A DNA stretch of 64,000 bases from CBDIHH01 sp965279095 (lineage in GTDB: Bacteria; Pseudomonadota; Alphaproteobacteria; Caulobacterales; Caulobacteraceae), in contig CBDIHH010000003.1 of assembly GCA_965279095.1 (NCBI GenBank), positions 248,001-312,000 on the forward strand, given 5' to 3'. The notes beneath the pieces are model-generated. The model was not told where the DNA came from. It searched no databases and was given only the letters and a program-made list of their open reading frames with translations. Positions 57,185-64,000 of this stretch are shown here, one piece after another. Each line of letters opens with the position of its first letter. Positions within the stretch are counted from its first letter, which is position 1. The translations under genes and the position numbers were made by a program.

Positions 57185-60100
57185 ATGAGCCTTGCCCATA
57201 GCCCCCGCCGTCACCCCGCTTCCCTGCGGACGCGCCTGTCCGCTTCCTGCGCCCGAATCGCCATCCTGAGTCTGGTGGCCGCCTCGCCGCTGCTGGCGGC
57301 GGCGCCGGCCCGGGCCATGCCTTCGGGCGGCGCGGTGGTCGGGGGATCAGCGGACATCGCCGTCTCGGGGGCGTCGGTCACCATCAACCAGACCAGCGCG
57401 AACGCGGTGATCAACTGGCAGGGCTTTGACGTGGGCGGGGGCGAATCGGTCACCTTTGTCCAGCCGACCACAGCCTCGGTGGCCCTCAACCGGGTGATGG
57501 GCGCGGACCCGACGACCATCCTCGGCAGCCTGTCCGCCAACGGCAAGGTGTTCATCGTCAACCCGAACGGCATCCTGTTCGGCCCCGGGGCCCAGGTGAA
57601 CGTCGGCGGACTGGTGGCCTCCACCCTGGGCATCGGCGACGACGACTTCATGGCCGGCCGCTATCATTTCTCGGGGGAGGGCAGCGGGAGCGTGCTCAAC
57701 CGCGGCGCGATCAACGCCGAGGGCGGCTATGTGGCCCTGTTGGGCGCCGCCGTCAGCAACCAGGGCGTGATCTCGGCGCGGCTCGGCTCCGTGGTCCTCG
57801 CCGCCGGGCAGGCGGTGACCCTTGATGTCGCCAGCGACGGGCTGCTGAACGTCGCCGTCGACCGGGGCGCGGTCAACGCCCTGATCGAGAACGGCGGCCT
57901 GATCCAGGCCGATGGGGGCCAGGTGATCCTCACCGCCCAGGCCGCGGGCCAGCTCCTGCGCACCGCGGTCAACAACAGCGGCGTCATCCAGGCGCGTACC
58001 CTGCAGACCCGCAACGGCGTCATCAGCCTGCTGGCCGACGGGGAGAGCGGCCTCGTCAGCCTCTCCGGCCAACTCGATGCTTCGGGCCAGGCGCCGGGCG
58101 ATGTTGGCGGCGTGGTCACGGCCACGGCGCACCATGTGGGGCTGTTCGGGGCGCAGGTTCTGGCGTCGGGCGACGCCGGGGGCGGCGTCGTGCACATCGG
58201 CGGCGGCTACCAGGGCGCCGACCCCAGCCTGGTCAATGCCTCCGCCACCTATATGAGCGCCGACTCCGTCATCTCCGCCGACGCCACCGCGGCCGGGGGC
58301 GGCGGCGAGGTGGTGCTGTGGGGCAATGACTCCACCCTCGCCCAGGGCCTGATCTCGGCGCGCGGGATCTCCAGCGGCGGCCGGGTCGAGACCTCGGCCC
58401 ACGCCCTTGACGTGGTCGGCATCCGGGTCCTGGCGGGCGCATCGAACGGCCTGGACGGGTCCTGGCTGCTCGACCCCGCCGACGTGACGATCGGGGTGGG
58501 CACCCTCAACGGCACGTTCGTGGGCGGCGTCTTCGCGCCCGATGCGGGCGTGTCCTCGGCGACAGTGGATGCGGGGGCTCTGCAGGCGGCCCTCAATGGC
58601 GGCGCCAACGTCACCATAACCACCACCAATGTCGGCGCCCCCGGCCCGGCGCTCGGCGACATCACGGTCGCGGCCGCCCTGACCTGGAACACCAGCAAGA
58701 CGCTGACCCTGAACGCCGACCACGACATCATCGTCAACGCCGGCTCGGACATGACCGCCAGCACCCTCGACGCCGGCATCGTGCTGAACGCCCGCAACGA
58801 CATCCTCGTCAACGCGCCGCTCACGGCGAGCGGCCAGAACGGCCGGCTGCTCCTGACCGCCGGCGGCAATGTGACGGCCAACGCCGCCCTCACGGCCACG
58901 GCGCTGGACGCCGTCATCGATGTCGGAGCGGGGCGCAGCATCATCGTCACGGCGGTGAGCGCCGACGGGGGCGGCATCGTCACCTCGGTGAACCTGCACG
59001 CCAACAAGGACATCACCATCGGCGGCGCCCTGAGCGCGGCGGGCGGCAATGTGATGCTGCGGGCGGACAGCACCGGCGTGGGGCCCGGCGCCCTGGCGGG
59101 CACGGTGAAGTTCGTCGGCCCCGGCTCGGTGGCGGCCTCGACCAACACCGCCATCCGCTTCAACCCGAACGGCTATAGCAACACCGCCACCGAGATCGCT
59201 GGCTATGTGACCAAGGTGACCGGCGCGCTCGACGCCCGCGCCTGGGTGTTCCCGGTGGGTGTCGACCGGGTCTACACCGGCACGACCGCCGCCACCCTGC
59301 AGTTCCGCAACATCGCCCCGGGCGACAATCCCAACGTCGGCAACACCGTCACCCTCGTCGGGGGCGCGGCCAACTTCGACACCCGCAATGTCGGGGTGCT
59401 CAAGACGGTCACCTATTCGGGCTACACCCTGGGCGGCGCCGACGTGGCGCGCTTCTCCCTGTTCGCCGCCCTCGGCGCGCCTGTGGGCGACGGCGTCACG
59501 ACCGCCGCCATCACTCCGGCGCCCCTGACGGTCACCGCCAACGACCACGCCCCCAAGCTGATCGGCGACACGGTCGGCTTCGGGGGGACCGAATTCACCA
59601 GCATCGGGCTGGTCAACGCCGAGGCCATCGGCTTCGTCACCCTGGTCAGCGCCGGGGCGACGGCCGGGGTCGCCGTCGGAACCTACGCCATTACGCCCAG
59701 CAACGCCCTGGCCAACGGCGCCTTCACCCCGTCCAACTACCGCATCACCTATGTGGACGGGCAGCTGCCGGTGATCCTGAGCTTCTTCCCGACCCCGACC
59801 TCCCCGACCCCGCCCATCCCGCCGACTCCCACCTCTCCCACCCCCACGTCGCCCACGCCGACCTCGCCCGGGACCACCGCCTCGAGGGGGAATCCCGACG
59901 TGACCGCCGGGCGCTTTAATCCCACCGACCTGTATGAGACGGGCGGCACGCGCGGCGATGGACGCTGGACGTCCGGCGGCTCGCGCGGCGTCACCGACGC
60001 CGACACGTCCGGCGGAGACCGCGGCATCGGCTATGACGTGGCCGGCGATTCCACGTCCGGGCGCTGGATCTCGGTGGTGGGTTCCGGTGTGCGGATGCCG

Positions 60101-60403
60101 GGCGGCCTGCCCTCCGGCGGGACCTTCGCCGACCTTACCCCTGGCGACAGCAGCGGCGGCGGCGGCGGCGGCTCAGGCCCCGGCGGCAACGGCGCCGGGG
60201 ACACAGGTCCCACCCCCTCTGGGTCCGGCGGCCCCGGCGTTTCCGGTGCGAATTCTCCCCCAGGCGTCCAAGACCACGCCGGCGCCGACCAGCCCGGCAG
60301 CCCCGCCGAGACGGAGGTCCCGGCCGGCGACCGGCCAGGGGCCGACTCCCCGGGAGCCGCCAGGACCGGCCGCACCTATCCGCCCAAGCAGGACCGGCAC
60401 TAG
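57185..60403 (+). CDS. TpsA exoprotein, filamentous-hemagglutinin N-terminal (TPS) domain
   Basis: 1072 residues. After a signal peptide the TPS domain (about 45-170) shows INWQGFDVGGGESVTFVQP near 79 and the secretion motif VNPNGILFGPGAQVNVGGLV near 125 (NPNG). A beta-helix of repeated N-x-G-x-I blocks follows (to about 700), then an MBG/YDG-like beta-sandwich region (VDRVYTGTTAATL...), a Thr/Pro/Ser spacer (PTPTSPTPTS repeats near 875) and a Gly/Ser-rich tail. No toxin-like C-terminal domain is visible, so adhesion or surface structure is more likely than contact-dependent inhibition. Followed 2 bp later by the L,D-transpeptidase-like gene. Confidence 0.88.
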   Translation: MSLAHSPRRHPASLRTRLSASCARIAILSLVAASPLLAAAPARAMPSGGAVVGGSADIAVSGASVTINQTSANAVINWQGFDVGGGESVTFVQPTTASVALNRVMGADPTTILGSLSANGKVFIVNPNGILFGPGAQVNVGGLVASTLGIGDDDFMAGRYHFSGEGSGSVLNRGAINAEGGYVALLGAAVSNQGVISARLGSVVLAAGQAVTLDVASDGLLNVAVDRGAVNALIENGGLIQADGGQVILTAQAAGQLLRTAVNNSGVIQARTLQTRNGVISLLADGESGLVSLSGQLDASGQAPGDVGGVVTATAHHVGLFGAQVLASGDAGGGVVHIGGGYQGADPSLVNASATYMSADSVISADATAAGGGGEVVLWGNDSTLAQGLISARGISSGGRVETSAHALDVVGIRVLAGASNGLDGSWLLDPADVTIGVGTLNGTFVGGVFAPDAGVSSATVDAGALQAALNGGANVTITTTNVGAPGPALGDITVAAALTWNTSKTLTLNADHDIIVNAGSDMTASTLDAGIVLNARNDILVNAPLTASGQNGRLLLTAGGNVTANAALTATALDAVIDVGAGRSIIVTAVSADGGGIVTSVNLHANKDITIGGALSAAGGNVMLRADSTGVGPGALAGTVKFVGPGSVAASTNTAIRFNPNGYSNTATEIAGYVTKVTGALDARAWVFPVGVDRVYTGTTAATLQFRNIAPGDNPNVGNTVTLVGGAANFDTRNVGVLKTVTYSGYTLGGADVARFSLFAALGAPVGDGVTTAAITPAPLTVTANDHAPKLIGDTVGFGGTEFTSIGLVNAEAIGFVTLVSAGATAGVAVGTYAITPSNALANGAFTPSNYRITYVDGQLPVILSFFPTPTSPTPPIPPTPTSPTPTSPTPTSPGTTASRGNPDVTAGRFNPTDLYETGGTRGDGRWTSGGSRGVTDADTSGGDRGIGYDVAGDSTSGRWISVVGSGVRMPGGLPSGGTFADLTPGDSSGGGGGGSGPGGNGAGDTGPTPSGSGGPGVSGANSPPGVQDHAGADQPGSPAETEVPAGDRPGADSPGAARTGRTYPPKQDRH

Positions 60404-60405
60404 AC

Positions 60406-61032
60406 ATGGCGCGGCCTGCCCGCCTGTCCGTCGCGGCCGGCCTCGCCATGGCGGCGACCCTGGCGGGGGCCCCGGCCCGCGCCGCTGCGGCGGACCTCTC
60501 GCCCCAGGCGGGGCAGGTGGTCGCCTGGATCGCCCGCTCCGGGGACAACGGCGGCCTGCCGTTCCTCGTCGTCGACAAGCAGGCGGCCCGGGTGATGGCC
60601 TTCGACCGCCATGGGTCACCCCTCGGCCAGGCCCCGGCGCTCCTCGGCCTGGGCCGAGGCGACCATTCCGTCCCGGGCATCGGCCAACGCCGGCTCGCGA
60701 CCATCACCCCGCAGGAGCGAACCACGCCAGCGGGCCGGTTCCAGGCCGCCATCGGGCGCAACCTCGGCGGCGAGGATGTCCTGTGGATCGATTATGACGC
60801 GGCGATCTCGCTGCACCGCGTGATCCACGGCGCTCCCGGCGACCACCGCCTGCAACGCCTGGCGACGCCCACCCCGCTGGACAACCGCATCTCCTACGGC
60901 TGCATCAATGTCCCGGTCGCCTTCTACGAGGCGGTGGTGCGGCCGGCTTTCCTCGGCGCAGGGGGTACGGTCTATGTGCTGCCTGAGAGCGAGGCCTTGC
61001 CGAAGGTTTTTCCCGTCGGCGGCTCCCTCTAG
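60406..61032 (+). CDS. L,D-transpeptidase-like (YkuD-family) exported protein
   Basis: 208 residues with a Sec signal (MARPARLSVAAGLAMAATLA). The catalytic block reads NRISYGCINVPVAFYEAVVR near 165, the S-x-G-C-[IR]-N core of YkuD domains (canonical SHGC; here SYGC), with HRVIHGAPGDHRLQ upstream carrying the conserved His. It may crosslink peptidoglycan or anchor a protein to it. The start is 2 bp after the TpsA stop, so it is the third gene of that operon, and a role in attaching or presenting the exoprotein can be proposed. Confidence 0.8.
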   Translation: MARPARLSVAAGLAMAATLAGAPARAAAADLSPQAGQVVAWIARSGDNGGLPFLVVDKQAARVMAFDRHGSPLGQAPALLGLGRGDHSVPGIGQRRLATITPQERTTPAGRFQAAIGRNLGGEDVLWIDYDAAISLHRVIHGAPGDHRLQRLATPTPLDNRISYGCINVPVAFYEAVVRPAFLGAGGTVYVLPESEALPKVFPVGGSL

Positions 61033-61112
61033 CCCCCGCGTCCTCGCTCCCACGACAATCTGACGACCCCGCGGCTTGCGCCACCTCAATTGTCCGGGCC
61101 CATCCGGATGCT

Positions 61113-61742
61113 ATGGGCGACAACCGCCTCGCCCTCCTGTCGCGCCGAGTGTTTGCCATGTCCCCCGCCCTTGTCGAACCGTCGTCCAGATACAGCCCGG
61201 CGGCCATGGCGCTGCACTGGCTCATCGCGGTCCTTCTCGCGGCGCAGATCGGCGTGGGCTGGTATATGGGCGATCTGCCGGATCATTCCGCGGCTCAGCG
61301 TAACCTAGAGGGCCTCCACATTTCCGTGGGCCTGTCGATCCTGCTGCTCACGGCCGTTCGGATCGCGATCGCCATTTTCATGAGACCATCGGCACTTCCT
61401 TCCGAGATGCGCGGATGGGAGCGGCGCTTGGCGAGCGTGGTCCAGATTGCGTTTTATGGGCTGCTGGTCGCCCTGCCGTTGTCCGGCTGGGCCATGGAAT
61501 CCTTTGGGCCGCGGCCGATCCTCTTCTGGGGCCTGACCTGGCCGCACCTGCCCGGCGTCGGCGCCTTGGCGGCGTCGGCCGACCGACGGCAGATGCACGA
61601 AGCGGTGGAGCTGGCGCACACCAGCGTCCTGGTCTGGACCACCATTGTCCTGATCGGCCTGCACGTCCTGGGCGCCCTCAAGCACCAGTTCGACGGCTTT
61701 CCGATCCTGTGGCGGATGGTCCCCGGGCTGAAGCGGCCCTGA
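61113..61742 (+). CDS. Cytochrome b561-family membrane protein
   Basis: 209 residues with four hydrophobic helices. The haem-ligand His positions are visible: YSPAAMALHWLIAVLLAAQI near 28, LEGLHISVGLSILLLTAVRI near 67, and VELAHTSVLVWTTIVLIGLH then VLGALKHQF near 165-190. CybB-type proteins transfer electrons from quinol to periplasmic acceptors or superoxide. An ATG at 61158 (MSPALVEPSS) gives a 194-residue protein and is an alternative start. Single gene. Confidence 0.88.
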   Translation: MGDNRLALLSRRVFAMSPALVEPSSRYSPAAMALHWLIAVLLAAQIGVGWYMGDLPDHSAAQRNLEGLHISVGLSILLLTAVRIAIAIFMRPSALPSEMRGWERRLASVVQIAFYGLLVALPLSGWAMESFGPRPILFWGLTWPHLPGVGALAASADRRQMHEAVELAHTSVLVWTTIVLIGLHVLGALKHQFDGFPILWRMVPGLKRP

Positions 61743-61769
61743 TCGTCGGCGCACCCCGACCCGGCGCGG

Positions 61770-63032
61770 CTAGAGGCCGAAAGCCTGGCTGAGAGCGTAG
61801 ATGGCCAGGCCGACCAGGCCCCCGACCAGGGTGCCGTTGACGCGGATATACTGCAGGTCCTTGCCGACCTGGAGTTCCAGCTTGTCCACGATCACCCCCG
61901 TGTCCCAGCCGGCCACCACCTGGGCGACGAAGCGGCCGATCTGATCGCGCCGGGGCGCCAGCACCTGCCGCACGAAGGTCCGCGCCCAGTCGTTGAGGCG
62001 GGCATGGGCGGCGTGCTCCATGTGCAGCCAGTCCCCCAGGGCCAGCAGCATGGTCTCCAGACCCTGGGCCAGTTGCGGCGTCATGTCGGCGGCGCCCAAG
62101 AGCTTCGCGTCGATCCACACCCCTCGCGCCTGGCCCAGCAACTGGGGGTCGTTCAGCAGACGTTGCTTCAAGGCCTCGCCCTGGGCCCTCAGCTCCGGAT
62201 CGTCGCCCAGCCGGACGATGAGATCCTCCACGCCCTGCTGCAGCTGCCGGCGCCAGGGATGCTCTGGGTCGCGCAGGTCGCCCAGCAGTTGCAGCACGCC
62301 CGCCGTGATTTTTCCGGCGATGGCCCGGTCCACAACCTTGGGCATCCACCGGAACGACTGGGCCTCGACCTTGGCCTCAATGACCTGCGCATTGTCCTCC
62401 AGAAAGCGGGACATCCGGTCCAGCGCCCACGCCGCCAGGGCCTGGGCGCGGGCCGGGGTCCAGGCGATGGCCAGCACCTTTCCCGCCGCCGGGGCCGCCG
62501 GGGTCGCGCGCGCCGCGCCCAGGGCGGCGGCCGCGGCCAGGTCGCTCAAGGCGTCGGCCGGGAGCATTTGGACAATCTCGGAGATCAGGGCGGCGAGGCG
62601 CTGTGACAGGCGGCGGGCGTTGGCCGGACGCCGCAGCCATTCGCCGCCCCAGCGGCCCAGTTCAAGCTGGCGCACCCGCGCGTCCAACACCTCGACGGTC
62701 AGGAAGTTGTTGGCGATGAAACTGCCGAGGGCGTCGCCGATCCGCGCCTTGCTGCTGGGGATGATCCCAGTGTGGGGAATGGGCAGGCCGAAGGGCCGGC
62801 GGAACAGGGCGGAGACCGCGAACCAGTCGGCGCAGGCGCCGACCATGCCCGCCTCCGCGAAGGCCCTCACATAGCCCCGCCCCGGCCAGTGGGGTCCTGC
62901 AAGCCCCGCCGCCACATAGACCGCAGCCATCAGCACCAGCAGTCCCGTGGCGATGATCCGCATCCGCTTCAGGTCGCGGGCCCTGACGGCATCGGCGCTG
63001 GCCTGAGAGGCGGAGCTCTGGTGGCTGTTCAT
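61770..63032 (-). CDS. DUF445-family membrane-anchored protein
   Basis: 420 residues from the ATG at 63032. A transmembrane helix near 27-47 is followed by the DUF445 signature AEAGMVGACADWFAVSALFR, then RPFGLPIPHTGIIPSSKARI near 80 and GSFIANNFL near 105. A long helical domain follows and a second hydrophobic segment lies at the C-terminus (LVGGLVGLAIYALSQAFGL). The function is unknown in bacteria. Convergent with cytochrome b561; the gene at 63168 follows the same orientation further upstream. Confidence 0.87.
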   Translation of the reverse strand: MNSHQSSASQASADAVRARDLKRMRIIATGLLVLMAAVYVAAGLAGPHWPGRGYVRAFAEAGMVGACADWFAVSALFRRPFGLPIPHTGIIPSSKARIGDALGSFIANNFLTVEVLDARVRQLELGRWGGEWLRRPANARRLSQRLAALISEIVQMLPADALSDLAAAAALGAARATPAAPAAGKVLAIAWTPARAQALAAWALDRMSRFLEDNAQVIEAKVEAQSFRWMPKVVDRAIAGKITAGVLQLLGDLRDPEHPWRRQLQQGVEDLIVRLGDDPELRAQGEALKQRLLNDPQLLGQARGVWIDAKLLGAADMTPQLAQGLETMLLALGDWLHMEHAAHARLNDWARTFVRQVLAPRRDQIGRFVAQVVAGWDTGVIVDKLELQVGKDLQYIRVNGTLVGGLVGLAIYALSQAFGL

Positions 63033-63167
63033 GGCGGGCCGGCCTCGAGCGACTTTGGGGCCACGACGCGCCGCTGGCCCGTCAGCTGCTTGCAAAACCC
63101 TCTTACAACCATGCGCGCTCGCCGCCGAGGGCGCGCGCGCTATCGTGCCGCCTTGCCACCAATGGGG

Positions 63168-63677
63168 TCAGGCGGGCGCCAGCCTTCGGGCGAACCGGGG
63201 CCCGCGAGCACGCGGCGCGCCCACCGCCAGAGCGACGACCGCCACCCCGGCGGCCACCACCAGCGCGTCCTCGACGAGCCCGCTGCGGGTCTGCCCCACC
63301 TGGGCCATGGCCTTTTTCCGGCCCGCCAGCGTGAGGTAGGCCAGAGGGACGGCGGTCGCCACGGCAGCGATCGCGCCCGCCCGTTCGCGGCCGCGCGGGG
63401 CCAGGGCGGCTCCGGCGATGCCGGCGCTCATGACCCGCGCCAGCAGTCCCAGGAACACTGTCCGATCCGGCGCCGACTTCATCTTGTCGCCGAACAGTTC
63501 GCCCGCGCCCATGGCCAGGGCGCCGAACTTGAACAGGGGATGATCGAGCAGGATCAGCCGCCCAGGCGGGCGGCGGCCCATCAGGCGCGCCGCCGCGAGG
63601 GCCGCCATCGGGGTCATGGAACGGGCGCTGGCGACAGCGCCGATCAGGGCGGAGGGAAGCAGTGCGGGAAGGCTCAT
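63168..63677 (-). CDS. DUF4126-family membrane protein
   Basis: 169 residues, hydrophobic, with about four helices. MSLPALLPSALIGAVASARS, then MTPMAALAAARLMGR near 21, GELFGDKMKSAPDRTVFLGL near 59 and GAIAAVATAVPLAYLT near 100 match DUF4126 (S-G-x-R-s-x-x-p and the GD-K-x-p-x-x-p-x-R motif). Function unknown. About 135 bp upstream of the DUF445 gene on the same strand. Confidence 0.8.
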   Translation of the reverse strand: MSLPALLPSALIGAVASARSMTPMAALAAARLMGRRPPGRLILLDHPLFKFGALAMGAGELFGDKMKSAPDRTVFLGLLARVMSAGIAGAALAPRGRERAGAIAAVATAVPLAYLTLAGRKKAMAQVGQTRSGLVEDALVVAAGVAVVALAVGAPRARGPRFARRLAPA

Positions 63678-63736
63678 GCAGCATTAACCCGCAAGGCGCG
63701 CCCTGGTTCACCGTCTCTCTGTCCGACCCGCCCGGC

Positions 63737-63991
63737 CTAGTGGGGCGCGCCGGGGCCCGGGGGCGGGGTCTCGGCGTCAGCGCCGGCGGCAGTCCGCGCC
63801 TCGGCCTCCTTGCGGCGCGCCAGGGCGGCCGCCAGGCTCTCGGCGGCCTTGCGGATGGTGTCGGTCACCCGGCCGTCGAACTCGGCCATGTGGCGGTTGA
63901 AGGCCGACTCCGGTCCGAGGTTGTCCGTGATCTTGCGGCTGACCTGGGACCATTCGCTCTGCAGTTGGCGGGCGACGGCGTCCAGGTCCAC
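63737..63991 (-). CDS. Small acidic/helical protein, possibly 5'-incomplete
   Basis: From a GTG at 63991 the frame encodes 84 residues (MDLDAVARQLQSEWSQVSRK...), mostly helical with a charged middle and a Pro/Ala-rich tail. The frame is still open to the window edge, so the real start may lie outside. No family recognised; the segment SLAAALARRKEAEA suggests a coiled coil. Confidence 0.5.
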   Translation of the reverse strand: MDLDAVARQLQSEWSQVSRKITDNLGPESAFNRHMAEFDGRVTDTIRKAAESLAAALARRKEAEARTAAGADAETPPPGPGAPH

Positions 63992-64000
63992 GAGCCCCGC

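Noticed and set aside
57347..59548. A 733-codon open frame antisense to tpsA
   Set aside because: An artefact of repetitive GC-rich beta-helix coding sequence; the NPNG TPS domain is on the plus strand.
59795..59880. Tandem short repeats that could suggest CRISPR or a VNTR
   Set aside because: They encode the Pro/Thr/Ser spacer (PTPTSPTPTS) of TpsA and have no unique spacers.
49779..60403. SMI1/KNR4 protein as the immunity partner of TpsA (contact-dependent inhibition system)
   Set aside because: The genes are 7 kb apart with unrelated genes between, and TpsA shows no toxin-like C-terminal domain.

Overview
The window is high-GC (roughly two-thirds G+C) alphaproteobacterial chromosome, most likely Caulobacterales (Caulobacter/Phenylobacterium-like). 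This is inferred from the gene repertoire, the cobA-DUF2849-cysI-DUF934-cysH order and the style of the intergenic repeats; no rRNA or other species marker is present. It has two parts: an accessory catabolic region (1 to about 43.7 kb) and an ordinary housekeeping region (about 43.8 kb to the end), meeting at a tRNA-Lys beside gene debris.

Accessory region, left block (1-10.3 kb): a truncated divergent LysR gene with a symmetric LysR-type box, then an Ldh2-type dehydrogenase, a VOC protein and an FAH-family hydrolase. Next come mostly single-gene units (alpha/beta hydrolase, GMC oxidoreductase, MFS carrier, FMN alpha-hydroxyacid oxidase, amidohydrolase) around one TetR gene. Four strong copies and one weak copy of a TGACCA-N3-TGGTCA-type palindrome sit upstream of these units, which looks like a local TetR regulon.

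Middle block (10.3-43.1 kb): an M28 peptidase and an IclR regulator; two paralogous FAD-monooxygenase plus DUF1838 modules (13.5-16.4 and 18.3-22.2 kb), one followed by a VOC protein and the other by a hydrolase and an NmrA-type reductase; a tandem alpha/beta hydrolase; a GntR/UTRA regulator; an EthD-MmgE/PrpD-hydrolase operon; amidase and hydrolase; an Asp/Glu-racemase-like protein; a third FAD monooxygenase; a Tat-exported flavoprotein; and a long operon (32.6-40.8 kb) of tannase-like esterase, exported DUF1838, small exported protein, methyltransferase, small protein, amidohydrolase, acyl-CoA synthetase and MFS carrier. A second tannase and a RidA protein follow. Five copies of a GTATnA-N4-TAATAC motif precede five of these units, suggesting a second, GntR-controlled regulon. 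Together the genes fit uptake and stepwise breakdown of an ester-linked, probably aromatic or polyketide-like compound: exported esterases, flavin hydroxylation, ring or C-C cleavage, CoA activation. The substrate cannot be read from the sequence. No TonB-dependent receptor is present.

Housekeeping region: tRNA-Lys(CTT), an Hpt protein, a GcvA-like LysR gene divergent from the assimilatory sulfate operon (with a possible attenuator in its leader), an SMI1/KNR4 gene between two inverted copies of a GC-rich repeat, a fourth DUF1838 protein, ferredoxin-NADP reductase, a PEBP protein, a 3D-domain protein, Nudix, DUF1206, a two-partner secretion pair followed by an L,D-transpeptidase-like gene, cytochrome b561, DUF445, DUF4126 and a small protein cut by the window edge.

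The most notable themes are four divergent DUF1838 proteins in one window (two cytoplasmic beside flavin monooxygenases, two with Tat-type leaders), two interleaved operator sets, and several enzymes whose catalytic motif residues are changed.
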